A stretch of DNA of 24,170 bases from Actinomycetes bacterium. GTDB taxonomy: Bacteria; Actinomycetota; Actinomycetes; Actinomycetales; Microbacteriaceae. Below are positions 1-6,344 of this stretch, piece by piece (the first letter of the stretch is position 1; the number at the start of each line of letters is the position of its first letter). Made by a program: the position numbers and the translations under genes. The notes beneath the pieces are model-generated. The model did not search any database. It saw only the letters and a list, made by a program, of their open reading frames with translations, and had not been told where the DNA came from. The stretch is from contig JAEWKY010000177.1 in the NCBI GenBank assembly GCA_023457615.1, positions 1 through 24,170 of the forward strand, read 5' to 3'.

Positions 1-30
1 CGCGAGCGACGCCCGGCAGGGCCGAGCGGA

Positions 31-813
31 CTAGGCCGACCTCCGCATCTTGCGGATGCCGACGAACAGCCCGAGCCCGGCGAGGGCGAGCGCGGCGAGG
101 AAGCCCCCGAGCACCTCGGGGGACGCGAGCTCGCCGGCGAACAGCGCGCGCTCCGCCTCCACGATGTAGGCGATCGGATTGAACGTCGCGACGACGCGCA
201 TCCACTCGGGCGCGGCGTCGAGCGGCAGCAGCATCCCGGACAGGATGAGCAGCGGGAAGAGCACCGTCTGGTGCACCGCCCAGAACAGCCAGTCGGCCTT
301 CCGGCTCGCGAGCGCGAGCGTGTACGACAGCGCGCCGAGGCCCACGCCGAAGATCGCGAGCAGCACGAGCCCGAGCAGCATCCCGGGCACGTGGATCGTG
401 AAGCCGAACGGCAGGGTCACCACGGCGATGAGGGTCGCCTGCACGACGATCGGCGCCATCTCCTTGAGCGCGCGGCCGATGAGCAGCGACGACCGCGCGA
501 TCGGCGCGACGAGCGTGCGCTCGTGCGAGCCGGTCTGCATCTCGTAGAGCAGGTTCGACCCCGTCGTGCCCGTGCCGAAGAGCGCGATCATCACGAGGAT
601 GCCGGGCACGAACGACTGCAGCGTCGCTCCGACGGGCTGTCCGGAGGTCGCCACGAGCAGCGGTCCGAACAACCCGAGGAAAACGAGCGGCTGCACGAGG
701 CTGAAGATCAGCGAGAACGGGTCGCGCAGCACGGGACGCAGCTCGCGCGTGAACACCGCGGCGGAGTCGCGCAGCACGTTCGGGCGGGCGGGGGGACGGG
801 CGATCGTGGTCAT
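31..813 (-). CDS. ABC-2 type exporter permease (DrrB-like)
   Basis: Membrane subunit of an ABC exporter, 260 aa. After a cytoplasmic N-terminus of about 30 residues there are about six hydrophobic segments, the usual ABC-2 permease arrangement; the C-terminus is short and basic (VGIRKMRRSA). The ATG overlaps the stop of the ATPase gene by 4 nt (ATGA at 810-813), so the two subunits are translationally coupled and should assemble into one complex. Such DrrAB-like pairs export drugs, lipids or polyketides; the substrate cannot be read from the sequence. The divergent WYL regulator probably controls it. Family call firm, substrate unknown. Confidence 0.93.
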   Translation of the reverse strand: MTTIARPPARPNVLRDSAAVFTRELRPVLRDPFSLIFSLVQPLVFLGLFGPLLVATSGQPVGATLQSFVPGILVMIALFGTGTTGSNLLYEMQTGSHERTLVAPIARSSLLIGRALKEMAPIVVQATLIAVVTLPFGFTIHVPGMLLGLVLLAIFGVGLGALSYTLALASRKADWLFWAVHQTVLFPLLILSGMLLPLDAAPEWMRVVATFNPIAYIVEAERALFAGELASPEVLGGFLAALALAGLGLFVGIRKMRRSA

Positions 814-1829
814 GCGGCCACCTCTTCCTTCGGGTCGGTGCTCTCGGCAGCGGGGTCGGTCGTGCCGGAGTCGTCGCGCAGCGACCGCCCGGTGAGCGCG
901 AGGAACACGTCGTCGAGCGTCGGACGTCGCACCTCCGCGCGCGTCACGGTCGCGAGCTCGCGCACGAGGCGGGGGAGCAGCTCGTCGCCGCGGTCGACGG
1001 CGAGCTCGAGCTCCGTGCCCTTCACGACCGCCGACGTGCCGGCCGTCGTCGACGCGGCTGCGCGGGCATCCTTCGCGTCGGCGACCGAGCCGAAGCCGAT
1101 CGTCACGACATCGCGCGCGAGCGTCGTCTTGAGCGCACGCGCGGTGTCGTCGGCGATCACCCGGCCGGAGTCCATGACGAGCACGCGCTCGGCGTACTGG
1201 TCGGCCTCCTCGAGGTAGTGCGTCGTGACGAAGAGCGTCGTGCCGTGCTCGCGGCGCAGCTCGAGGAGGTGCTGCCAGAGGTTGGCCCGGCTCTGCGGGT
1301 CGAGTCCCGTCGACGGCTCGTCGAGGAAGAGCAGCTCCGGGGCATGGATGAGGCCGAGCGCGATGTCGAGCCGCCGCTTCTGGCCGCCCGAGAGGCCCAT
1401 CACGCCGCGGTTCGCGAGCGGCGCGAGGTCGAGCGACTCGAGCAACTCGTCGGCTCGCCGCACGGTCGCCGCCCGAGACATCCCGTAGAAGGCGCCCTGG
1501 CTCAGCAGCTCGTCGCGCACGCGCTGGTTGTGGCCGGCGCTCGTGCCCTGGCCGATGTATCCGATGCGCCCGCGCACCCCGGCGGGGTCGGTGAGGATGT
1601 CGCAGCCGGCGACGGTGGCCGTGCCGGAGGTCGGCGGGATGAGGGTCGTGAGCATCCGCAGGCTCGTCGACTTGCCCGCGCCGTTCGGCCCGAGGAAGGC
1701 GACGAGCTCGCCGCGCGGGACATCGAGGTCGAGTCCGACCACGGCGTCGACCGGGGTCTTCTTCACGGTGAATCGCTTCGAGAGTCCGCGGGCGCTGATG
1801 ATCAGGTCCGCGGGAGGTGGTGTCGTCAT
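810..1829 (-). CDS. ABC exporter ATP-binding protein (DrrA-like)
   Basis: ATPase subunit, 339 aa, first gene of a two-gene operon with the ABC-2 permease. Walker A is at residues 47-55 (GPNGAGKST), the signature LSGGQKRR at 146-153, Walker B LLFLDE at 166-171 and the switch histidine at 204. About 110 residues follow the nucleotide-binding core; this C-terminal extension is typical of DrrA-type daunorubicin-resistance ATPases and longer than in import ATPases. The ATG at 1829 is preceded by TAGCCT and exactly 6 nt, which implies a leaderless mRNA and supports this start. Expression is probably controlled through the palindrome at 1853-1867, which would overlap its -35 region. Confidence 0.95.
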   Translation of the reverse strand: MTTPPPADLIISARGLSKRFTVKKTPVDAVVGLDLDVPRGELVAFLGPNGAGKSTSLRMLTTLIPPTSGTATVAGCDILTDPAGVRGRIGYIGQGTSAGHNQRVRDELLSQGAFYGMSRAATVRRADELLESLDLAPLANRGVMGLSGGQKRRLDIALGLIHAPELLFLDEPSTGLDPQSRANLWQHLLELRREHGTTLFVTTHYLEEADQYAERVLVMDSGRVIADDTARALKTTLARDVVTIGFGSVADAKDARAAASTTAGTSAVVKGTELELAVDRGDELLPRLVRELATVTRAEVRRPTLDDVFLALTGRSLRDDSGTTDPAAESTDPKEEVAA

Positions 1830-1835
1830 GCTTCG

Positions 1836-1841
1836 AGGCTA
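1836..1841 (-). promoter_or_regulatory. -10 element of the ABC exporter operon
   Basis: TAGCCT on the minus strand, 6 nt from the ATG at 1829, placing the transcription start at the start codon itself. Confidence 0.6.
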
Positions 1842-1852
1842 GGAAGCATTGC

Positions 1853-1867
1853 GGACAGCTATTGTCC
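1853..1867. promoter_or_regulatory. Putative operator between exporter and WYL regulator
   Basis: Perfect interrupted palindrome GGACA-N5-TGTCC in the 60-nt divergent intergenic region. From the -10 candidates on either side (1836-1841 minus, 1878-1883 plus) it would overlap the -35 region of both promoters, which suits a repressor that controls itself and the exporter. A third TGTC half-site lies at 1874-1877. The palindrome is directly visible; its function is inferred. Confidence 0.5.
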
Positions 1868-1877
1868 TCGTTGCTGT

Positions 1878-1883
1878 CAGGAT
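1878..1883 (+). promoter_or_regulatory. Possible -10 element of the WYL regulator
   Basis: CAGGAT lies 6 nt before the ATG at 1890. It fits the spacing of the other leaderless genes here but departs from TANNNT at its first base; GGGAG next to the ATG is too close to serve as a ribosome-binding site. Confidence 0.35.
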
Positions 1884-1889
1884 GGGAGC

Positions 1890-2858
1890 ATGGCCGATTC
1901 CACCGCCCGGGCGCTGCAGCTGCTCGAGCTGCTGCAGCAGCACCGGCACTGGTCCGGGCCCCGGCTCGCCGAGGAGCTCGGCGTCACGACCCGCACGCTG
2001 CGACGCGACGTCGACCAGCTGCGCGAGTTCGGCTACCGCATCGAGTCGCTCACGGGCCCCGCGGGCGGCTACCGCCTCGAGGCGGGCGCGGCGCTTCCGC
2101 CGCTCGTGCTCACCGACGACGAGGCCGTGACGATGGCCATCGGCCTGCGACTCGCCGCGACCGCCGCCCTCGACGGCGGCGGCGAGACCACCCTCACGGC
2201 GCTCGCGAAGCTCGAGCAGGTCATGCCCGCCGGCATCCGGCGCCGGGTGAACGCGCTCGCCGCGGCGGTGCAGCCCGTGCGCCTCGACCGTCCGGCGCTC
2301 GATCCCGAGCTGCTCGGGGCCCTCGCCCTCGCCTGCCGGGACACGGAGCGCATCCGCTTCCACTACACGTCGGGCGACGGCCGCGACTCCGACCGGCACG
2401 TCGAGCCGTACGTGCTCGTCCCGGCGGAGCGCAACTGGTTCCTGCTCGCCTACGACCTCCAGCGATCCGACTGGCGCACCTTCCGCGTCGACCGCATGTC
2501 GAGGCTGTTCGCGACGCGGGTGCGGTTCCCGGCGCGGCGGCTCCCCGCCGAGGACGCCGCCGAGTACGTGCGGGTGGCGGTCACCGCCGTGCCGATGGCA
2601 CTCGAGGCGGCGGTCGTCATGGAGCTCCCGTTCGCCGAGATGGTCGCGCAGTTCGGGCCCTGGTCGCGCGGCGCCTCGCCGGAGGGCGAGGGCCGCACGC
2701 GCTGGCCGATCGGCGGCCACACCGTCTCCGACATCGTCTACACCCTGGGCTGGATCCCGCCCGGGGTCGCCTACGTGCTCGAGGCCTCCGACGAGCTCCG
2801 TGCCGACGTCGCGCGCGAGGCGGCCCGGATGCTCGAGGCCGCTACCATGGGCGCATGA
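1890..2858 (+). CDS. WYL-domain transcriptional regulator (YafY/DeoR-like)
   Basis: DNA-binding regulator, 322 aa. A DeoR/HTH_11-type winged helix occupies residues 5-60 (ELGVTTRTLRRDVDQLREFGYRIE), a WYL domain about 137-210 with the core NWFLLAYD at 182-189 and the downstream DRMSRL, and a WCX-like C-terminal region follows. WYL domains sense a ligand and modulate DNA binding. The gene diverges from the DrrAB-type exporter and shares the palindrome at 1853-1867, so it most likely regulates that exporter and itself. The frame stays open upstream for several hundred nt, but ATG 1890 is the first start that leaves the divergent promoter free and gives a full-length family member. Confidence 0.9.
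   Translation: MADSTARALQLLELLQQHRHWSGPRLAEELGVTTRTLRRDVDQLREFGYRIESLTGPAGGYRLEAGAALPPLVLTDDEAVTMAIGLRLAATAALDGGGETTLTALAKLEQVMPAGIRRRVNALAAAVQPVRLDRPALDPELLGALALACRDTERIRFHYTSGDGRDSDRHVEPYVLVPAERNWFLLAYDLQRSDWRTFRVDRMSRLFATRVRFPARRLPAEDAAEYVRVAVTAVPMALEAAVVMELPFAEMVAQFGPWSRGASPEGEGRTRWPIGGHTVSDIVYTLGWIPPGVAYVLEASDELRADVAREAARMLEAATMGA
2843..2848 (+). promoter_or_regulatory. -10 element of the 57-aa membrane protein
   Basis: TACCAT followed by 6 nt and the ATG at 2855. It lies inside the last codons of the WYL gene, so the small gene may have its own leaderless transcript as well as read-through from upstream. Confidence 0.45.
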
Positions 2859-3028
2859 AGGTGTTCGCGTTCCTCGTCTCGCTCGCCCTGTTCCTCGGCG
2901 GCCTGGCGCTGTTCGGCTACGCATTCGTCTTCCCCGAGGGCTGGATGGGGTGGGCCTTCGGCGGCGGCATCGTCGCCGTGTCGCTCTCGCTCATGATCCC
3001 GTTCCACCTCCTCGAGCGCCTCGACTAG
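2855..3028 (+). CDS. Small two-helix membrane protein (57 aa)
   Basis: A 57-aa protein that is almost entirely membrane: helix one at about residues 3-25, a short turn with PEGWMGW, helix two at about 30-52, ending HLLERLD. Its ATG overlaps the stop of the WYL regulator (ATGA), and a TACCAT hexamer 6 nt upstream may drive it separately. I recognise no family beyond generic small actinobacterial membrane proteins. The hydrophobic pattern, the overlap and the start context make it a real gene; position alone does not link it functionally to the exporter. Confidence 0.8.
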   Translation: MKVFAFLVSLALFLGGLALFGYAFVFPEGWMGWAFGGGIVAVSLSLMIPFHLLERLD

Positions 3029-3073
3029 ACGGTCGTCGCCCGACCGCCCGGGTCGCGGCTCCGAACACCTCTC

Positions 3074-3550
3074 GTGAGCACGCGATCCGCCTCCGCCGCC
3101 GCCCGTGTCGCGGCGACCCCCGACGTCGTCTTCCCCCGGCTGCGCGCGCACGACCCCGCGCGCTTCTACCCGAGGTGGGGGGTGCTCCCCGCCGTCGTGG
3201 AGGTGCGCCATCAGACGGGTCCGTGGGATGCGGCGGGCCGCACGCGCACCCTCGTGCTCTCCGACGGCGGCACGCTCGTCGAGACGCTCGTGTCGGCCGA
3301 GGAGCCGCTCTTCGCCTACGAGCTCTCGGCCTTCACCGGGCTCTTCGGGCGACTCGTCGCGGGCGGGCGCTCCGAGTGGCGCGTCGTCCGCGAGGGCGCG
3401 GGATCGTCGATCGCCTGGACCTACGCGTTCACGCCCCTGCCGGGACGGGGTGCGATCGTGGCCGCGATCGTGCGTCTCGCGTGGGGGCCGTACATGCGCC
3501 GCGTGCTGCCGCGCATCGCCGGCTGGACGGCGGGTCCGGCCGACGGCTGA
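3074..3550 (+). CDS. SRPBCC family protein
   Basis: Predicted soluble protein of 158 aa with the layout of a START/Bet v1-like (SRPBCC) fold: an N-terminal strand-helix region (SASAAARVAATPDVVFPRL), central strands (SEWRVVREGAGSSIAWTYAFTPL) and a long C-terminal helix (GAIVAAIVRLAWGPYMRRVLPRIAGW). These proteins bind hydrophobic ligands in a central cavity, but no ligand can be assigned. The GTG start lies 45 nt after the small membrane gene with no clear Shine-Dalgarno sequence or TANNNT, so the start is less certain than the frame. The stop lies within an inverted repeat shared with the convergent FBP gene. Confidence 0.8.
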   Translation: MSTRSASAAARVAATPDVVFPRLRAHDPARFYPRWGVLPAVVEVRHQTGPWDAAGRTRTLVLSDGGTLVETLVSAEEPLFAYELSAFTGLFGRLVAGGRSEWRVVREGAGSSIAWTYAFTPLPGRGAIVAAIVRLAWGPYMRRVLPRIAGWTAGPADG

Positions 3551-3555
3551 CCCGC
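3530..3555. terminator. Inverted repeat across convergent stop (SRPBCC/FBP)
   Basis: Perfect 7-bp arms GCGGGTC (3530-3536) and GACCCGC (3549-3555) with a 12-nt loop. It covers the TGA at 3548-3550 and ends 5 nt before the convergent stop at 3560. There is no T-tract, so at most a bidirectional or Rho-assisted terminator. Confidence 0.4.
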
Positions 3556-3559
3556 GGGC

Positions 3560-4057
3560 TCAGGCGGCCGACTCGAGCACGCGCCCGCCGAACGACCGCA
3601 CGCGCGTGGCGAGCCCCGCGGAGCGCGCCGCGATCATCTCGGAGGCGGCCGGCATCCCGTCGTAGGTCGACGTCGGCGCGATGCGGATGAGCAGCGAGCA
3701 CGCGAGGTCCGCGCAGATGTAGGTGCCGACCGAGTTGCCCGCGCGGCCGGCGTCGCCGGCCAGGATCGCGCTGAACATCGTGACCTGGCCTGCGGGCTGC
3801 GGGGTGTTGCACAGCGAGCAGATCGCCGACCCCGGGCGCAGACGCACCTCGGAGGCGCGCAGGGCGATGCCGACGGGCTCGTCGCCGCTCCAGTACACGA
3901 GATAGCCGCGCTGCGGGGAGCCGGGGTCGCGCCAGCCGAGGTACTCGCGGTCGCCCCAGACGACCTCGTGCAGCCCGGGCACGGGCATCCGCTCCGCCTC
4001 CCCGGGGGCGGCGTTGACGAGGGAGCCCCGGATCTCCGCCTCGGTCATCGCCTTCAT
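3560..4057 (-). CDS. FBP-type treble-clef zinc-finger protein
   Basis: 165 aa. Four cysteines in a C80-x2-C83 ... C115-x4-C120 arrangement form a treble-clef zinc finger like the C-terminal domain of fibronectin/EF-G-binding (FusB-type) proteins. In staphylococcal FusB this finger docks on EF-G and frees it from stalled ribosomes. The actinobacterial proteins share the finger but have a different N-terminal part, so ribosome or EF-G binding here is extrapolation. The ATG at 4057 lies 9 nt from a TAGGCT hexamer. It diverges from the MFS transporter with only 52 nt between starts. Confidence 0.82.
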   Translation of the reverse strand: MKAMTEAEIRGSLVNAAPGEAERMPVPGLHEVVWGDREYLGWRDPGSPQRGYLVYWSGDEPVGIALRASEVRLRPGSAICSLCNTPQPAGQVTMFSAILAGDAGRAGNSVGTYICADLACSLLIRIAPTSTYDGMPAASEMIAARSAGLATRVRSFGGRVLESAA

Positions 4058-4066
4058 GATCGGGCC

Positions 4067-4072
4067 AGCCTA
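4067..4072 (-). promoter_or_regulatory. -10 element of the FBP gene
   Basis: TAGGCT on the minus strand, 9 nt from the ATG at 4057, giving a predicted 5' leader of only about 2-3 nt. Confidence 0.5.
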
Positions 4073-4097
4073 CGCTCGTCGCGTCGGCCGTTCCCGG

Positions 4098-4103
4098 TAG
4101 CTT
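4098..4103 (+). promoter_or_regulatory. -10 element of the MFS transporter gene
   Basis: TAGCTT followed by 6 nt (GGACCC) and the ATG at 4110; predicts a leaderless transcript. Confidence 0.6.
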
Positions 4104-4109
4104 GGACCC

Positions 4110-5402
4110 ATGGCCGGAAAGCTGCCCCGGGCGCTCCAGCCGTTCCGCACGGGGCAGTACCGCATCCTCACGGGCGCCCTCGTCGTGTCGCTGCTGGGCG
4201 CCGGCACGTGGATCGTCGCCCTCGTGTTCGAGGTGAAGGCCCTCGGCGGATCGCCGAGCGATCTGTCGTTCGTCGCGGCGCTCAACGCCCTCGGGCTCAT
4301 CGCCGCGGTGCTCGTCGCGGGGGCGATCGCCGACCGGGTGCCGCAGAAGCGCATCCTCGTCGCCGTCGAGACGACCAAGGTGCTGGGCTTCGGCACGGCC
4401 GCCGTGCTCGGGCTCACGGGCGTCGTCGAGGTGTGGCATCTCGCCGTGATCTCGTTCGTGCTCGGCGTCGTCGACGGCTTCTTCTACCCCGCCTACTCGG
4501 CGCTGCTGCCGTCGATCCTGCCCGCGGAGGACCTGCTGCCGGCGAACGGCATCGAGGGGATGCTGCGGCCGACGATCGTGTCGGCGGCGGGTCCGCTCCT
4601 GGCGAGCGGCGTCATCGTGCTCGCGTCGCCGGCGATGGCGTTCCTCGTCGTGGCCGTGCTGCAGCTCGGTGCGGCGGGCGCGCTCCTCGCGCTGCGCACG
4701 ACCCCCGTGCGCCGCGACCTCTCGGAGGCGTCGGGTCGGCATCCCGTCGCCGACGTGCTCGTCGACATCCGCGACGGCGTGCGCTACATGGTGCGCACGC
4801 CGTGGCTGCTGGGCACGCTGCTCTTCGCGTCGCTGTGGGTGCTCGTGGTCATCGGGCCGCTCGAGGTGCTGCTGCCGTTCGCGGTCACCGAGCAGACCGG
4901 CGGCGGCGCCGAGTCGTACGCGCTCGTGCTCGCGGCCTACGGCGTGGGCGGCGCCGTCGCCGCGATCGTCGTCGCGTCCTTCCGCCTGCCGCGTCGCTAC
5001 CTCACCGTCATGAACCTCGCCTGGGGACTCGGCACGATCCCGCTCGCCGTCATGGGGCTCACCGACCAGCTGTGGCTCATGATGGCGGCGGGGCTCGTCG
5101 TCGGCGTCGCCTTCGCGTGGGGTCAGGTGATCTGGGGCACCCTCCTGCAGCGTCGCGTGCCGTCGGAGATGCTCGGTCGCGTGTCGAGCCTCGACTTCTT
5201 CGTCTCGCTCGCCTTCATGCCGATCTCGATGGCGATCGCCGGGCCGGTCGGGGAGCTGCTCGGCTTCGGCACGACGTTCCTCGTGGCGGGTCTCGTGCCG
5301 ATCGTGCTCGCGGTCGTCGTGCTCCTCGTCTTCCGGATGGGTCGCGACGAGGCCGCGAACCCGCTCGACGCGCGTCCCGCCGACGTGCGGCCCGGGGGTT
5401 AG
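4110..5402 (+). CDS. MFS transporter
   Basis: Polytopic inner-membrane transporter, 430 aa, with about 12 hydrophobic segments and the MFS motif-A-like loop GAIADRVPQKRILV between helices two and three (about residues 72-85). The N-terminus QPFRTGQYRILTGALVVSLLGAGTWIVALVFEVKALGGSPSDLSFV resembles EntS-like or macrolide-efflux MFS proteins, suggesting a drug or metabolite exporter; the substrate is not readable. The C-terminal 25 residues are hydrophilic. Leaderless -10 (TAGCTT) just upstream. No neighbour gives a functional hint beyond the divergent FBP gene. Confidence 0.93.
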   Translation: MAGKLPRALQPFRTGQYRILTGALVVSLLGAGTWIVALVFEVKALGGSPSDLSFVAALNALGLIAAVLVAGAIADRVPQKRILVAVETTKVLGFGTAAVLGLTGVVEVWHLAVISFVLGVVDGFFYPAYSALLPSILPAEDLLPANGIEGMLRPTIVSAAGPLLASGVIVLASPAMAFLVVAVLQLGAAGALLALRTTPVRRDLSEASGRHPVADVLVDIRDGVRYMVRTPWLLGTLLFASLWVLVVIGPLEVLLPFAVTEQTGGGAESYALVLAAYGVGGAVAAIVVASFRLPRRYLTVMNLAWGLGTIPLAVMGLTDQLWLMMAAGLVVGVAFAWGQVIWGTLLQRRVPSEMLGRVSSLDFFVSLAFMPISMAIAGPVGELLGFGTTFLVAGLVPIVLAVVVLLVFRMGRDEAANPLDARPADVRPGG

Positions 5403-5430
5403 CCCCCTGGCCGTCCCGCGCGGCCGTGCG

Positions 5431-5436
5431 CACGAT
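5431..5436 (+). promoter_or_regulatory. Possible -10 element of the PspC gene
   Basis: CACGAT plus 6 nt before the ATG at 5443. The intervening GGAG could instead be a short ribosome-binding site, so the start mode is ambiguous. Confidence 0.35.
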
Positions 5437-5442
5437 GGAGTC

Positions 5443-5676
5443 ATGAGCGATCTCCGCAGACCCCGCACCGGCCGCGTCCTCGGCGGCGTGTGCGCCGCCC
5501 TCGCCCGCCGCTTCGGCTGGGACGTGACCCTCGTGCGCATCCTCGCCGTCGTCTCGCTGCTGCTGCCCGGGCCGCAGCTCGTCTTCTACGTCGTCGCCTG
5601 GATCGTGATCCCGGGCGAGCCGCAGGCCGTGACCGTCGCGACGCCTCCGCCCTCCGGTCAGCCCAGCGCAGGCTGA
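5443..5676 (+). CDS. PspC domain-containing membrane protein
   Basis: A 77-aa protein that is essentially one PspC domain: the amphipathic segment RVLGGVCAALARRFGWDVTLVRILAVV at about residues 10-36, then a transmembrane helix ending FYVVAWIVIPGE at about 56. PspC domains act in envelope-stress sensing (phage-shock response); stand-alone copies are common in actinobacteria and their partners are usually unknown. No pspA-like gene is nearby, so a full Psp system cannot be claimed. A Pro/Ser-rich tail of about 20 residues follows. Confidence 0.88.
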   Translation: MSDLRRPRTGRVLGGVCAALARRFGWDVTLVRILAVVSLLLPGPQLVFYVVAWIVIPGEPQAVTVATPPPSGQPSAG

Positions 5677-5715
5677 ATCCCAGCGGTGCCTCAGCGCCCG
5701 TTCAGACGGGGAACC

Positions 5716-5721
5716 TATCGT
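5716..5721 (+). promoter_or_regulatory. -10 element of the Gly/Asp-tailed protein gene
   Basis: TATCGT followed by 7 nt and the ATG at 5729; predicts leaderless transcription. Confidence 0.5.
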
Positions 5722-5728
5722 TCCGAGC

Positions 5729-6295
5729 ATGGGATTCCTCGACAGGCTCTTCGGAGCGGACGAGCGGGAGGCCGCCCCCGCGGCGCCGCAGCGCCACCGT
5801 CCGCCGAACGAGGACGAGCGCGCCGTCGAGCGCTACCGCTACCTGCTGCGCACGGCGCCGCCCGAGACGATCGAGCAGGTGCACGCCGAAGCCTTCTCGC
5901 GGCTCAACGAGTCGCAGCGCGCCCTCGTCTACGAGGAGCTCAGCAAGGGCTCCGGCACGGGTGAGCGCCCGCTCTCGAGCGAGCCCGCCACCCTCGCCCG
6001 TGCGGCGACCCGCAAGGAGATGCGCGAACCCGGCTCGCTCGAGCGCAGCCTCGGCGGTCCCGGCCTCGGCCAGATGCTCGGAGCCTCGCTCCTCGGCACC
6101 GTGGCGGGCTACGTCGTGGGCTCCGCCCTCGTGAGCGCGTTCCTGCCGTGGGACGGCGGCTACGCCGGCACCGAGGCGTCCGGCGCCGAGGGCGACGCGT
6201 CGGCGGATGCCGGAGGCGACTACGGCGCGGACGCCGGCGGCGACTTCGGAGGAGACTTCGGCGGCGGCGACTTCGGCGGGGACTTCGGCTTCTAG
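5729..6295 (+). CDS. Hypothetical protein with Gly/Asp/Phe-rich tail
   Basis: 188 aa, not assigned to a functional family. Residues 1-35 (MGFLDRLFGADEREAAP) are charged and possibly amphipathic. Residues 33-85 look helical and soluble (EDERAVERYRYLLRTAPPETIEQVHAEAF). A single hydrophobic segment at about 112-135 (GQMLGASLLGTVAGYVVGSALVSAFL) is probably a membrane helix. The last 45 residues are low-complexity and acidic, ending in repeated GGDFGGDF blocks. Homologues are, as far as I recall, sometimes labelled cation-transporting ATPase; nothing here resembles a P-type ATPase. The DNA repeat coding for the tail continues past the stop codon (see repeat 6242-6344), so tail length may be unstable. 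Confidence 0.75.
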   Translation: MGFLDRLFGADEREAAPAAPQRHRPPNEDERAVERYRYLLRTAPPETIEQVHAEAFSRLNESQRALVYEELSKGSGTGERPLSSEPATLARAATRKEMREPGSLERSLGGPGLGQMLGASLLGTVAGYVVGSALVSAFLPWDGGYAGTEASGAEGDASADAGGDYGADAGGDFGGDFGGGDFGGDFGF

Positions 6296-6344
6296 CCGCG
6301 ACTTCACTTCGACTTCTCGGCCGCGACTTCCCGGCGGCGACTTC
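6242..6344. repeat. GACTTC repeat tract running through a stop codon
   Basis: Eight copies of GACTTC, most preceded by GGC or CGC, begin at 6242, 6254, 6269, 6281, 6300, 6311, 6325 and 6339 (spacing 11-19 nt). Four lie inside the upstream CDS and encode its GGDF tail. Four lie after the TAG at 6293-6295, and the last reaches the stop codon of the convergent acyltransferase. The tract fills the whole 48-nt gap between the two genes. Confidence 0.75.

Noticed and set aside
3429..5540. Very long minus-strand open frame across the FBP and MFS genes
   Set aside because: Its product is dominated by Arg, His, Glu and Asp runs typical of an antisense frame in GC-rich DNA; the FBP and MFS reading frames have recognisable domains and sensible starts.
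5443..5676. Complete phage-shock (Psp) system
   Set aside because: Only a stand-alone PspC domain is present; no pspA, toastrack or histidine-kinase partner lies next to it.
5729..6295. Cation-transporting ATPase label for the Gly/Asp-tailed protein
   Set aside because: No DKTG phosphorylation motif, no ATP-binding domain and only one hydrophobic segment.
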